A stretch of 64,000 nucleotides of DNA from Microvirga subterranea. GTDB lineage: Bacteria; Pseudomonadota; Alphaproteobacteria; Rhizobiales; Beijerinckiaceae. The notes under the pieces are model-generated. The model was not told where the DNA came from. It saw only the letters and a program-made list of their open reading frames with translations, and ran no database searches. Shown here piece by piece: positions 34,604 through 42,913 of this stretch (positions within the stretch are counted from its first letter, which is position 1; each line of letters starts with the position of its first letter). The position numbers and the translations under genes are program-made. Where the stretch lies: contig NZ_QQBB01000006.1 of the NCBI RefSeq assembly GCF_003350535.1, positions 62,001 to 126,000 on the forward strand, in the 5' to 3' direction.

Positions 34604-35155
34604 ATGCTTCGCTCACTACTCATGGCTGCGCTCGTTGCAGGCGCGTCGCTGGCTGCCATGCCCGAGGCCATGGCCCAGGGGCTCGTCCCATGTGCGCCTG
34701 AACACGGTTTCTGTCGCGTGCCGTATCCGACCCGCGTGATCTATGGCGTTCCCGGGCGCACCGCGGCGCGCGACGTGGGCGGCCGCGGCATTCCCTGCTC
34801 GAACGAGGCTTTCGGCGACCCCGCGCCCGGGATTCCCAAGCGCTGCTCCTATGTGGCGCGCGGCTATGGCCGCGGTGGGGACGATTGGGGGCCGGACCGC
34901 TACGAGGGACCCGGACGCGGGTTCGATGGCCCACGCCGAGGCCCCTTCGGACCCGGTCCGCGGGATGAGATGGCGGCCTGGCAGTTCTGCGCCCGGGAGG
35001 GCGGCTTCTGCGACTTCAGGGGCCCCAGGCGGGTGCGCTACGGCGCGGGCGGACGCTTCGCCGAGCGCGTTTCCCGTGACGGAATTCCCTGCAACAACAG
35101 CGTGTTCGGTGATCCGGCCCCTGGAAGGCCGAAGACCTGTCAGGTCCTGGACTGA
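34604..35155 (+). CDS. secreted protein with two copies of a cysteine-rich domain
   Basis: A 183-residue exported protein with signal peptide MLRSLLMAALVAGASLAAM ending at about residue 25. Two homologous units follow. Unit 1 (about residues 30-82) runs from CAPEHGFCRV to GDPAPGIPKRC. Unit 2 (about 128-181) runs from CAREGGFCDF to GDPAPGRPKTC. Each has four Cys in identical spacing and shares GIPCxNxxFGDPAPG. A Gly/Arg/Pro linker separates them. The repeated unit resembles short carbohydrate-binding-like modules that I recall as VRYGA...FGDP in secreted bacterial and fungal proteins. Function is unknown. Confidence 0.75.
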   Translation: MLRSLLMAALVAGASLAAMPEAMAQGLVPCAPEHGFCRVPYPTRVIYGVPGRTAARDVGGRGIPCSNEAFGDPAPGIPKRCSYVARGYGRGGDDWGPDRYEGPGRGFDGPRRGPFGPGPRDEMAAWQFCAREGGFCDFRGPRRVRYGAGGRFAERVSRDGIPCNNSVFGDPAPGRPKTCQVLD

Positions 35156-35196
35156 CCGCCATCGGTGCGGCCGATGCTCATCTCGGCCCTCTCTGG

Positions 35197-35781
35197 TCAG
35201 AACGTATAGCCTACCCGGAGGCCGACATTCGTCAGCCCCCGGTTGTTCGAGCACAATCCGGCATTGGAGAGGTGCTCGACGGTCGCCATGACGCTCCAGT
35301 TCTCGGATACGCGCACCCCTAGGGATCCGGATTCCCGGAACAGGGCAGTACAGCCCAAAGCGTCATGGTGAGCCGGGATCGGGTCCGTCTCGCCGTTGTG
35401 AACGGCTCCCCCGAGGCTGCCCTCGATGAAGATGCTGGGCGTGATGTCGAACGTCCAAGTCAGTCCCGCATAGGCGAAGCTCGTCCGCCCGCTGAAGTTG
35501 AGGCTGCCGCCCAGGTGCAGGCGCGGAACGAGCAGATCAAGGTCCGGGTTCGCAAAGGTGAACGGTCGGACCGACAGGATTTCGCCGGTCAGGTTCGCCG
35601 TGCCGCTCTCCGGGCCGCCAGGATCATGGGCCGACAGGCCAAGCCTAACTTCCGACAGGAAGGCGGGCTGCGCCTGTCCCGGACCTGGGGCGGTCGGGGA
35701 GCCGACTGGCCCGAGGTCGGCAGCCTGCGCGGCCGGGCCGAGAGCCAAAACTCCACCAATCATGGCGAGGAGTCTGTTCAT
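35197..35781 (-). CDS. PagL-like lipid A 3-O-deacylase (acyloxyacyl hydrolase family)
   Basis: A 194-residue outer-membrane beta-barrel with signal peptide MNRLLAMIGGVLALGPAAQAA. Alternating beta-strand patterns include SFAYAGLTWTFDITPSIFIE. Near the C-terminus TVEHLSNAGLCSNNRG carries the His-Ser catalytic pair of the PagL family. The protein ends in an aromatic residue (RVGYTF), as outer-membrane proteins do. The start at 35781 fits the signal peptide; the longer open frame to 35886 does not. It likely trims acyl chains from lipid A. Confidence 0.85.
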   Translation of the reverse strand: MNRLLAMIGGVLALGPAAQAADLGPVGSPTAPGPGQAQPAFLSEVRLGLSAHDPGGPESGTANLTGEILSVRPFTFANPDLDLLVPRLHLGGSLNFSGRTSFAYAGLTWTFDITPSIFIEGSLGGAVHNGETDPIPAHHDALGCTALFRESGSLGVRVSENWSVMATVEHLSNAGLCSNNRGLTNVGLRVGYTF

Positions 35782-35922
35782 GGGATCTCTGCATGATTCG
35801 ACGACTTGCTCCACGCTAGCTTGGCGCTGCCGCCTTGGCTCCGGCCCATTCGGGGAAGATGATGCGATCGACGGCGCGTGATGCATTCATGTAACAGCAG
35901 GTCGCCTGATCCTGCGACAATG

Positions 35923-35933
35923 GTGCACTGCAC
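35923..35933. promoter_or_regulatory. GTGCA-C-TGCAC palindrome upstream of a small gene
   Basis: A perfect 11-bp palindrome 48 bp before the ATG at 35981. TGC-rich palindromes of this kind resemble sites used by PhaR-type regulators of polyhydroxybutyrate genes in rhizobia. The assignment is by resemblance only. Confidence 0.3.
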
Positions 35934-35980
35934 AATTTCTGCCGTGCGGCGTTGGTCTGCAGCAAGGTGGAGGAATTAGG

Positions 35981-36292
35981 ATGGTCAAGAACCATGCAAC
36001 GCCGGCCGAGTGGGGCCGGAGACGCACGCGGCACGACCCACCCGACGTCGAGGAGGCCGTGGCGGCTGCCCGAGGACTGACCGACGACATCGACAGCCAG
36101 GTGGAGATCGCCGCAGGGCTGATCGGCCTGCCGGAAGACGCAGTCAGATCGGTCGTCATCCAGGCTTCTGTGCAGCCCCCAACGGCTCGGGCAGCGCCTG
36201 GACCGATCCCTTCGTCGTCGAGACGCATCGTCACGGTCGAACGACGGAGTTCTCGCCTGACGTCGGTCAGAACCGTGCAAAGACACCGCTGA
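35981..36292 (+). CDS. hypothetical protein
   Basis: A 103-residue protein with a strong GGAGG 7 bp before its ATG. The N-terminal two thirds (MVKNHATPAEWGRRRTRHDP, then a helical acidic stretch through DDIDSQVEIAAGLIGLPED) look coding. The last ~30 residues are Arg/Pro/Ser-rich and less convincing, so a frameshift near 36190 is possible. No family is recognised. Confidence 0.55.
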   Translation: MVKNHATPAEWGRRRTRHDPPDVEEAVAAARGLTDDIDSQVEIAAGLIGLPEDAVRSVVIQASVQPPTARAAPGPIPSSSRRIVTVERRSSRLTSVRTVQRHR

Positions 36293-36672
36293 CCATCCAA
36301 GAAGAGCCGGCCGGCCCTCTGGATATCGCATCAATCGCTGGGAAACGCCTGGAAGGCTCCATCTCTCGAACAGGAGCCATGACATGGTGCTCGTTCCGCT
36401 TCTCAACCTGGCTGCGCGCCGTCTGTGGCGTTTCCTTCTCATTCGTCTGTCCGGAAACAAGTGAGGCTTCGGTCCCGGGCCGCGCCGGGCATGGACCATG
36501 CAGGTTCCATGCTCGCGTCGCATGGCTGCGTCGGCGCGGTTCCATGTTGCGGTGCAGCATGGAAGGCCCACCTAAGGCATTCACCTTTCTCCCGGGTGCG
36601 TCATGCGGTCGAGCCAGTCTGCGGCTTTGCGGATGAACCCTCGAACGACATGCGGCAGCATGGAGGCAAAAC
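36293..36672. other. intergenic region with a cluster of inverted repeats
   Basis: 380 bp without a supported ORF, upstream of the patatin-like gene. Three short inverted repeats built on CATGG/CCATG lie within 76 bp: GCATGG-A-CCATGC at 36489-36501; CCATGC-N7-GCATGG at 36507-36525; and TTCCATG-N11-CATGGAA at 36540-36564. They may be operators of the downstream gene or structures in its leader. Confidence 0.5.
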
Positions 36673-37728
36673 ATGAGTTTTCTCGATTCGGGCCTGCCCC
36701 GTGGCGATCCTGCGGACAGTCCCGCGGCATCCTCGCGCGGTGCTTCGCTCCGCCGGGCGACCGTCCGCCCGAAGCGGCTCTCGCTGGCGCTGCAGGGCGG
36801 GGGCGCATTCGGAGCCTTCACGTGGGGCGTCCTCGATCGACTGCTCGAGGCGAAGGTGCCGTTCGACAGCGTGAGCGGGGCCAGCGCCGGCGCGATGAAC
36901 GCGGTTCTGCTCGCATCCGGGCTGGCTCAGGGCGGCGCCGACGGCGCGCGTGACGCTCTCGACCGCTTCTGGCACAGGGTCAGCGAAGCGGGCCGACGAA
37001 GCCGCTTGATGTCTCCGATCCTGTCCCGCGTCACCTCCCAGCTCTCGCCCTATCAGTTCAACCCCTTCGATCTGAACCCCCTGCGCGACATCCTCGCCGC
37101 CGAGGTCGACATCGAGGCCGTGCGCACCGGGTCCCCGGTGAGGCTGCTGCTCGGAGCGACCCGGGTCCGGGACGGGGCGCTGCGAATCTTCCGCAACAAG
37201 GACCTCACCTTTGACGTGGTCCTCGCCTCCGCATGCCTTCCGCAGCTTCATCAGGCGGTGTCGATCGACGGCGAGCCCCATTGGGACGGCGGTTATGCGG
37301 CCAATCCTCCGCTCATGCCGCTCGTGACCGCCACGCGGGCATCGGACCTGATGGTCGTGCAGATCATCCCGGGCAATCACGGGGAGCTGCCGACCACGTC
37401 GCCCGAGATCCAGAAGCGCTTGAACCAGATCACCTTCAACAGCTCTCTTCAGCGCGACCTAGAGGCCCTGGCGATGATGGCTCGGCTGTCCCGCGAGGGA
37501 GACATGCGCCACTCTCGGCTCGGCCGAAAGCTCGAGCGGCTATCTCTGCATCGCCTCGTTGCCGAAGATCATGTCGAGGGCCTGAGCACGCTCAGCTTCC
37601 TCAATACCGACTGGTCGCATCTGCAGCGTCTGCGCGACCATGGTCGTGCAGCGGCAGGGGCGTGGCTTGAAGGTCGGTCCACGGGTGTCGGTGCAAACAG
37701 GCCCGACCTTGTCGCACCCGAGGCGTGA
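36673..37728 (+). CDS. patatin-like phospholipase
   Basis: A 351-residue cytosolic acyl hydrolase. It has the oxyanion loop LQGGGAFGAFTWG (about residue 40), the nucleophile elbow SGASAGAMNAV (Ser71), and the catalytic Asp in HWDGGYAANPPLMPL. These make the Ser-Asp dyad of the patatin family complete. The ~35 residues before the domain are polar. It has no signal peptide. Related rhizobial proteins are often near polyhydroxybutyrate genes; here ilvE follows on the same strand after 121 bp. The substrate is unknown. Confidence 0.9.
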   Translation: MSFLDSGLPRGDPADSPAASSRGASLRRATVRPKRLSLALQGGGAFGAFTWGVLDRLLEAKVPFDSVSGASAGAMNAVLLASGLAQGGADGARDALDRFWHRVSEAGRRSRLMSPILSRVTSQLSPYQFNPFDLNPLRDILAAEVDIEAVRTGSPVRLLLGATRVRDGALRIFRNKDLTFDVVLASACLPQLHQAVSIDGEPHWDGGYAANPPLMPLVTATRASDLMVVQIIPGNHGELPTTSPEIQKRLNQITFNSSLQRDLEALAMMARLSREGDMRHSRLGRKLERLSLHRLVAEDHVEGLSTLSFLNTDWSHLQRLRDHGRAAAGAWLEGRSTGVGANRPDLVAPEA

Positions 37729-37754
37729 TTGTTGGTCCTGGGGCTGCGCGCGGG

Positions 37755-37785
37755 TTGACTTGATGGTTCTGTCGGGAGGTATGTA
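37755..37785 (+). promoter_or_regulatory. weak candidate promoter of ilvE
   Basis: TTGACT at 37755-37760 and TATGTA at 37780-37785 are 19 bp apart, which is longer than ideal. They lie in the gap between the patatin-like gene and ilvE. Confidence 0.3.
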
Positions 37786-37849
37786 TCGGATTTCCCGCTG
37801 TGACGGTAACCGAGAGCAACCTGCCGCAGCCTTTCGAGAGAGATGCATC

Positions 37850-38935
37850 ATGGATCACAAGGTGGACTTCCAGGTCTTCCCCAGCGAGAACATGGTTCCG
37901 GCGCCCGACCGGGCGCGGCTTTTGGACAACCTGGGCTTCGGCAAGGTTTTTACCGATCACATGGTGGCGGTATCGTGGGAAGCCGGAAAGGGGTGGCACG
38001 AGGCGCATGTGCGCGAACGCAGGCCGTTCCAGCTCGATCCCGCCAGCGCCGTTCTCCATTACGCGCAGGAGATCTTCGAGGGTATGAAGGCCTACAGGAC
38101 GGAGCAGGGCTCCATCGTCCTGTTCCGGCCGGAGGAGAACGCCCGTCGCTTTCAGAACTCCGCGGCGCGGCTCGCCATGCCGATCATGCCGGAGGAGCTA
38201 TTCCTTGACGCGGTCGAGCGTCTCGTCCGCATCGATCGCGAATGGCTTCCCGCCGGCGAGGGAAGTCTCTATCTGCGGCCCTTCATGTTCGCCGACGAGG
38301 CCTTTCTCGGCGTCCGTCCGGCGAACCGGTACACGTTCTGCGTCATCGCAAGCCCGGTGGGGGCGTATTTCAAGGGCGGCGCGAAGCCGATCACGGTCTG
38401 GGTGACCGACAAGTACAGCCGGGCCGCGCCCGGCGGGACCGGCGCGGCCAAGTGCGGCGGAAACTATGCCGCGAGCCTCATTGCGCAGGCGGAGGCGATC
38501 GAGAAGGGATGCGACCAGGTCGTCTTCCTGGATGCCGCCGAACATCGCTGGGTCGAGGAGCTCGGCGGGATGAACATCTTCTTCGTGATGGAATCCGGGA
38601 CGCTGGTGACGCCGCCCCTCGGAACGATCCTGCCCGGAATTACCCGCGCCTCGCTGATCGCGCTCGCACGGGATGCCGGCATGAATGTCGAGGAAAAACC
38701 CTACTCCTTCGAGCAGTGGCGGGATGACGCCGCTGCCGGCCGCCTGAAGGAGGTCTTCGCATGCGGCACAGCCGCAGTCGTCGCACCGATCGGCCATGTC
38801 CATCATGGTGACAACCGGTTCTCGATCGGGAGCGGAGAGGTCGGGCCGGTCACCCGTCAGCTTCGTGAAGCGCTCGTCGGCATTCAGAAAGGCTCCCGGC
38901 CGGACCCTCACGGCTGGCTTCATGTAATTGCCTGA
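37850..38935 (+). CDS. ilvE: branched-chain amino acid aminotransferase
   Basis: A 361-residue fold-type IV PLP enzyme catalysing the last step of Leu/Ile/Val synthesis and the first of their breakdown. The PLP lysine is in AAKCGGNYAASLIAQ (Lys201). LHYAQEIFEGMKAY is the substrate-site strand, and EELGGMNIFFV with CGTAAVVAPIG completes the family pattern. The length matches the long (class II, eukaryote-like) BCAT group. The start is the ATG whose product begins MDHKVDFQVFPS; the open frame extends 70 codons upstream without support. Confidence 0.94.
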   Translation: MDHKVDFQVFPSENMVPAPDRARLLDNLGFGKVFTDHMVAVSWEAGKGWHEAHVRERRPFQLDPASAVLHYAQEIFEGMKAYRTEQGSIVLFRPEENARRFQNSAARLAMPIMPEELFLDAVERLVRIDREWLPAGEGSLYLRPFMFADEAFLGVRPANRYTFCVIASPVGAYFKGGAKPITVWVTDKYSRAAPGGTGAAKCGGNYAASLIAQAEAIEKGCDQVVFLDAAEHRWVEELGGMNIFFVMESGTLVTPPLGTILPGITRASLIALARDAGMNVEEKPYSFEQWRDDAAAGRLKEVFACGTAAVVAPIGHVHHGDNRFSIGSGEVGPVTRQLREALVGIQKGSRPDPHGWLHVIA

Positions 38936-39514
38936 ACGAGCCGAAGGTGCCTGATCCCGGCTTGGCTGAAGTCAGGCCGGGGCGGAACCGCTGCTGGAGC
39001 GGTGCCGGAGAACACTGCTTCAAACAATTTATTTCAAGTAATTTATAGTATTCGCATGAAGTTATCGGAATGGCGAAGCTGGAACGTTCCTGTATTTCAT
39101 GACAATGAACGTGGCGCGAGAATCGAGTCCACGAAGATGTCAAGGTTCAGCTTTCGCTTGACTCACGGGTTCTATCCTGCCGATTCGGCCCGATCGGGTT
39201 TTCCAACGCAAACTGTCCCCGTCCTTAACCAATTCTTAGATTCCGACTCCACGCGCAACATCGAATCAGACATCTCTCGGCCTGCTACGAGACAATGAGT
39301 GAGCGCGGCCGATCCTTCGGATCCCAAGGCCGCTGGCGCTTCCGGAAAGACCCGTCACCTGACGGCGCTTCCGGGAGGCTGGCGTGCTGGGCTCTCGGCA
39401 GGACCGGCGCGGGTTCGAGGCTTCTCGACTGAGAACCTTGCTCGCTTTCCTGCGCATGCCCATCGCCTCGCAGCCCTCTTCGAGCAGGAGACGACAACCG
39501 TGAACTGAGGTCAG
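38936..39514. other. intergenic region upstream of repC
   Basis: No supported gene. It contains an AT-rich tandem repeat at 39019-39046. The 300 bp before the hairpin at 39523 are GC-rich with overlapping but unconvincing open frames on both strands. The region may hold replication or partition sites for the RepC system; I could not find a clear 16-bp parS-like palindrome. Confidence 0.45.
39019..39046 (+). repeat. tandem AT-rich 14-bp direct repeat
   Basis: TTCAAACAATTTAT is followed immediately by TTCAAGTAATTTAT, identical at 12 of 14 positions. The stretch is far more AT-rich than its surroundings. It lies 637 bp upstream of the RepC-like gene, where iterons or a DNA-unwinding element would be plausible. 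Confidence 0.55.
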
Positions 39515-39594
39515 GCAAAGCAAAAGGCCCCCGAAGCTGGACACTTCGAGGGCCTTTGGAGTCACCGAGGAACGGCGACGGATTCGTTTGGCGA
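39515..39594 (-). ncRNA. candidate antisense RNA (ctRNA/IncA type) in the repC leader
   Basis: On the minus strand a perfect -35 TTGACA (plus-strand 39624-39629) and a weak -10 CATAGG (39600-39605) are 18 bp apart. About 35 bases downstream begins a 14-bp hairpin (39523-39557, one mismatch, 7-nt loop), and its 3' side runs into CCTTTTGCTTTG. This would give a terminated RNA of about 75 nt lying antisense to the repC leader. That is the position and layout of the ctRNA that represses RepC synthesis in repABC replicons. Confidence 0.55.
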
Positions 39595-39682
39595 CAATCC
39601 CTATGCCATTCCGACAAGCTGAGTGTCAACAACATCGGTTTCGGTGAACGCTCCTGCTTTGCCCTCACATTGGAGGGACGCG

Positions 39683-40831
39683 ATGCAGCTTGCATCGTCC
39701 GGAGGCCGACGGCTGAGACATGCCGCTCTGGCGGCGAGAAAGTTTGCGCTCGAAACCGAGCGTGCCGTGACACGAAAGGAACTCTCGGCCTCGGCCCGGG
39801 AGGCGGAGCGGGCGCTTCAGCTGAGCCCGCCCCAGCGGCTCGTGCTGAGTCAGCTGGTTGCGTGCTGGGGCGAACTGGACATGGCCCGGCTCTTGGTCTG
39901 GCCGTCAAATCAGCGCCTGATGGCGGCCACGGGCCTGTCCGAGCGCGCCGTGCGCAATGCCGTTCGCGCCCTGATCGAGCATCAGCTGGTCATCCCGAAG
40001 GACTCGCCGAACGGCAAACGCTATGCCGTGCGCGACGCATCGGACGCCATCGTCGACGCGTTCGGCTTCGACCTGACGCCGCTCTTCGTCCGTCGCGGCG
40101 AATGGACCGCGGCTCTGGCAGCGCAAAAGCACGCCAAGGCAGAGCTGAAGCGCTCCTTCGACGAGATCACGATCTGCCGCCGCGCCGCCGAGGAGGCGCT
40201 GGGTGCATTGGAGCGTCATCATCCCGCTGTCGATCGCAGCGCGCTCGAGAGCCGGCTTGCGCTGCTGCAAACCCGCACTCCGAAGCGCTCCGGAGCGGCT
40301 CTTCCCGAGGGGCTTCTCGATGCGTGGAAGGAGATCAGGCAACTTGCGGAGGAAGCCTTCCACCAGGCGGGCTGTGGCGGCACGGAATGCCGACACATAG
40401 AGCCAGAGAAAGGATCTCCCGGAGAGTCCTGTAACAAGGCTGACCCGCTCGACGCGCGAGCCGCGGCGCGAGGCGAGACGCCGGCTCGGATGCGGCTCGC
40501 AGGCTTGCTTGCGGAGGCCTGTCCGGTGATCTGCGGCTGGACGCATCCGGTCCGGGATGCCGTCGACGTGATCGCGGCGGGCCGTTTCCTGCGCGCTTCT
40601 CTGGGAGCGCACCCGAGCGCCTGGGAAGAGGCTGTCGGCGAGATCGGCGCGATCCAGGCTGCCACAGCGGTGATCTATGTACTCCAGCTTCATGACGACG
40701 ACGTCGCAAGCGGCCGCAACCGCATCCGGAACGCAGGAGGCTACTTCCGGTCCATCGTGCGCCTGATCAAGGAGGGCCGCCTCGATCTCCAGGCCGAGTT
40801 GCTGGCCTTGCGGAGGCGAAAGATGACGTGA
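39683..40831 (+). CDS. repC: RepC-like replication initiation protein
   Basis: A 382-residue protein of the alphaproteobacterial RepC family. The N-terminal winged-helix region includes LLVWPSNQRLMAATGLSERA and LIEHQLVIPKDSPNGKRYAV, followed by AFGFDLTPLFVRR. The C-terminal RepC_C-like domain ends with NAGGYFRSIVRLIKEGRLDL. The ATG at 39683 has GGAGG 6 bp upstream; a GTG at 39623 is possible but overlaps the antisense promoter. No repA or repB lies upstream (ilvE is the neighbour), so this is an orphan. In repABC plasmids the origin lies within repC itself. Confidence 0.85.
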   Translation: MQLASSGGRRLRHAALAARKFALETERAVTRKELSASAREAERALQLSPPQRLVLSQLVACWGELDMARLLVWPSNQRLMAATGLSERAVRNAVRALIEHQLVIPKDSPNGKRYAVRDASDAIVDAFGFDLTPLFVRRGEWTAALAAQKHAKAELKRSFDEITICRRAAEEALGALERHHPAVDRSALESRLALLQTRTPKRSGAALPEGLLDAWKEIRQLAEEAFHQAGCGGTECRHIEPEKGSPGESCNKADPLDARAAARGETPARMRLAGLLAEACPVICGWTHPVRDAVDVIAAGRFLRASLGAHPSAWEEAVGEIGAIQAATAVIYVLQLHDDDVASGRNRIRNAGGYFRSIVRLIKEGRLDLQAELLALRRRKMT

Positions 40832-40954
40832 TGCCTCCCGCCTTGCCGGCCGGTGATCGTTGTCAGTCAGGCTGCAATGGTATTTTTGGGACCTTGAAAC
40901 GTAATGCAAAGTAACGCGTTGGGTCCCATGTGCCATTTACGCGGAGGCGTGATG

Positions 40955-41242
40955 ATGACGAAGGCAACTTGGCTATTGGCTGCGACGTTGATTGGTTCGG
41001 GTCTTCTTTCGGCGACCCCATCATATGCTCAAGTTCAATTTGGGATCGGCCCCAATGGACCCAGCGTACGAGTCGGGCCGGACGATGATCGCCGTTATGA
41101 GCGCCGGCGCTACGAACGCCGACGGGTCTATGACGATGACACTCTCTCGACCGGAAGCGTGAACCGGTGCCGGACGGTCGTCATCCGTGAGGAAGATGAC
41201 GACGGTGATATCGTGACGCGCCGTGTGCGCCGCTGCCGGTGA
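40955..41242 (+). CDS. small secreted, charged-repeat protein
   Basis: A 95-residue exported protein. The signal peptide (MTKATWLLAATLIGSGLLSA, cleavage near SYAQ) is followed by a strongly charged segment with repeated RRYERRRYERRR and clusters of Asp. It ends in CRTVVIREEDDDGDIVTRRV with a final Cys pair (C...C). GGAGG lies 7 bp before this ATG; another ATG is 3 bp upstream. Similar low-complexity periplasmic proteins are common in Hyphomicrobiales; the function is unknown. Confidence 0.7.
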   Translation: MTKATWLLAATLIGSGLLSATPSYAQVQFGIGPNGPSVRVGPDDDRRYERRRYERRRVYDDDTLSTGSVNRCRTVVIREEDDDGDIVTRRVRRCR

Positions 41243-41270
41243 TCCTTCGACATATCAGTGACGGACAGGA

Positions 41271-41304
41271 GCGCCTGAGAGGCATTTGCTCGCCTCCCAG
41301 GCGC
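41271..41304 (+). terminator. terminator-like hairpin
   Basis: A 13-bp stem (GCGCCTGAGAGGC / GCCTCCCAGGCGC, one mismatch) with an 8-nt loop, 29 bp past the small secreted protein gene. The 3' flank CTTGCC lacks a proper T-run. Confidence 0.5.
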
Positions 41305-41493
41305 CTTGCCGGCTGAGAGCATCAGGTCGTGCCTCGCAGAGCCACCGAAGCCAGGAGGGCGATGCAATGGATGCGCCCCCTCCTGCGAGGGATCTGGTTG
41401 CCTTTACGCCTGCTCAGGCGCGGAGCATGCCGAGAGGAGATCCTGGGAAGGCTGGATGCCGCGTTCGTGCGGGAATGTTGAGCGGCGGGACCG

Positions 41494-41757
41494 TCACATA
41501 AGAGATGACGTTCTCGCCTGCAGCCGAGTTGTTCGAAACGATGAGTTCTGAGCATCACGAGCGTCGGATCGCACGTTTGTGGGATCTGACAGATGCGGGG
41601 TAATGGCTCGCTGGATCCGATCGAGCATATCTTCGACCCACCATGCATCTTCTCCGAGATCAGCATGGCCACCGCTTGCCTTGTCGCGGAATTGCAGAAC
41701 AATTTGGCGGGCCAACTCAGCCCTTACATCGTGGTTTCGGTCCATATCCACATACAT
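41494..41757 (-). CDS. small hypothetical protein
   Basis: An 87-residue soluble protein. The first half (VRAELARQIVLQFRDKASGG, HADLGEDAWWVEDMLDRIQR) is a convincing helical, coding-like sequence, and the tail is less ordered. The ATG at 41757 has no strong Shine-Dalgarno site; one at 41745 is possible. No family is recognised. Neighbours are small secreted proteins on the other strand. Confidence 0.55.
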   Translation of the reverse strand: MYVDMDRNHDVRAELARQIVLQFRDKASGGHADLGEDAWWVEDMLDRIQRAITPHLSDPTNVRSDARDAQNSSFRTTRLQARTSSLM

Positions 41758-42213
41758 TCTTATGGTTAAGCCCCACCCCGTGCATCAATGGGTGGGGCGT
41801 GGAATGGTTCCCGAAGCTTAGGGATGGGTTCCTCGATCAGCGGAACATCAGAGTCATGTCGGGCGCCGGCAGGTCCAAGGGGCAGCCATCCAGAGCTGCC
41901 TCGATGGATCGAGCGCACAATCCTCCTCCGGGTGACCTTCAATTCTTCTGGCGGGCTTGGGGAGATCGCAGCGGTCAAGGGATTGTCCGTCTCCGTCAAG
42001 CGAACCTGCCTGATCCGTGATTCCTTGATCCTTGGCGAAGGCTCGGCCGCCGCACTGGCGCAAGCCTCCACCCTATGCCGATCCCTACTACCGTCCATTG
42101 CCCTATTGAGACGGCAAGCGCAGGCATGAGTGGATCGGATCCATCGGCGAGCCTGCGACACGCCTCCTGTGGAGCGGGAGCAAGGCATCGATCCGGATTT
42201 GGGAGTAACGACC
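41758..42213. other. intergenic region, no gene seen
   Basis: 456 bp with several overlapping open frames that lack ribosome-binding sites and have Arg/Ser/Pro-rich shadow-like products. It probably holds the promoter for the small secreted protein at 42214. A decayed gene cannot be excluded. Confidence 0.4.
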
Positions 42214-42480
42214 ATGCAGCGTTGTTTATGGCTGGCGATCCTCGGATCGCTCATCACCGCAGTTCCCGCCTCCGCACAGGATCGGAAGGGGCCGCACATG
42301 TCGTCCGGCGAGATCCGAGTTCCGTCGGACGCAGCGATCGAAAAGATGCTCGAGGGGAAGTCGGTGCCGAACCCGGCCAATGAGTTCTCGGGCAACGATT
42401 CGATCGCCACCCAGCAGATGGACCGCCAGGACCGGCAGATCGACCGGGAGGTCGAGAAGGGCATCTGCTCGGGATGCTGA
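42214..42480 (+). CDS. small secreted protein, unknown function
   Basis: An 88-residue protein with signal peptide MQRCLWLAILGSLITAVPASA and a polar mature part that includes PSDAAIEKMLEGKSVPNPAN. The end is RQDRQIDREVEKGICSGC, with two closely spaced Cys. GGGAG lies 9 bp upstream. The mature region appears helical and charged. No family is recognised. Confidence 0.65.
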   Translation: MQRCLWLAILGSLITAVPASAQDRKGPHMSSGEIRVPSDAAIEKMLEGKSVPNPANEFSGNDSIATQQMDRQDRQIDREVEKGICSGC

Positions 42481-42484
42481 TAGA

Positions 42485-42703
42485 TCAACGGAATCCCGGC
42501 GCATCGGCAGAGGATCCCGTGCCCCCGCCGGCCAGGGCCGCGTCCAGGGTTGCGCTTGCGATCCAGAAATCGCGCCGCGCCACGATGGCGTGAGCCTCGT
42601 CACGGGCCTCGCTCAATGACTCGGGAGACAGGGAGACGAACTCAAGCGCAGCCTCCCGCACAGCCGGGATCGCCCCGCCACCGTGCTCGCGGGACGCCGA
42701 CAA
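42485..42703 (-). CDS. possible small ORF or gene remnant
   Basis: A minus-strand frame with coding-like content (REAALEFVSLSPESLSEARD, EAHAIVARRDFWIASATLDA). The listed start is TTG without a Shine-Dalgarno site. The same frame remains open another ten codons upstream with ELADLLSVL before a stop, and has no ATG. It may be the 3' part of a gene whose start was lost by frameshift. Low confidence. Confidence 0.35.
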   Translation of the reverse strand: MSASREHGGGAIPAVREAALEFVSLSPESLSEARDEAHAIVARRDFWIASATLDAALAGGGTGSSADAPGFR

Positions 42704-42913
42704 AACCGACAGGAGATCCGCGAGTTCTCACGCAAACGGAACGGGCGGTGTGTCCGCCTCTGCCAAGAAATTGTCTCCTTTGGTCAAGCAAGCCTTCCCT
42801 CGCGACCTATGATGCTTTGCGCGCACTGGCCCGACGGCTGGGCGCACACGGCGGATCCCGCGGCCGGGGCGAGAATACTGGCCGTCCATCTTGAACATTG
42901 AGAGGAGGCTGTC

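Noticed and set aside
39523..39557. Terminator of ilvE
   Set aside because: It lies almost 600 bp past the ilvE stop, and its U-rich flank is on the minus strand. That fits an antisense RNA in the repC leader better.
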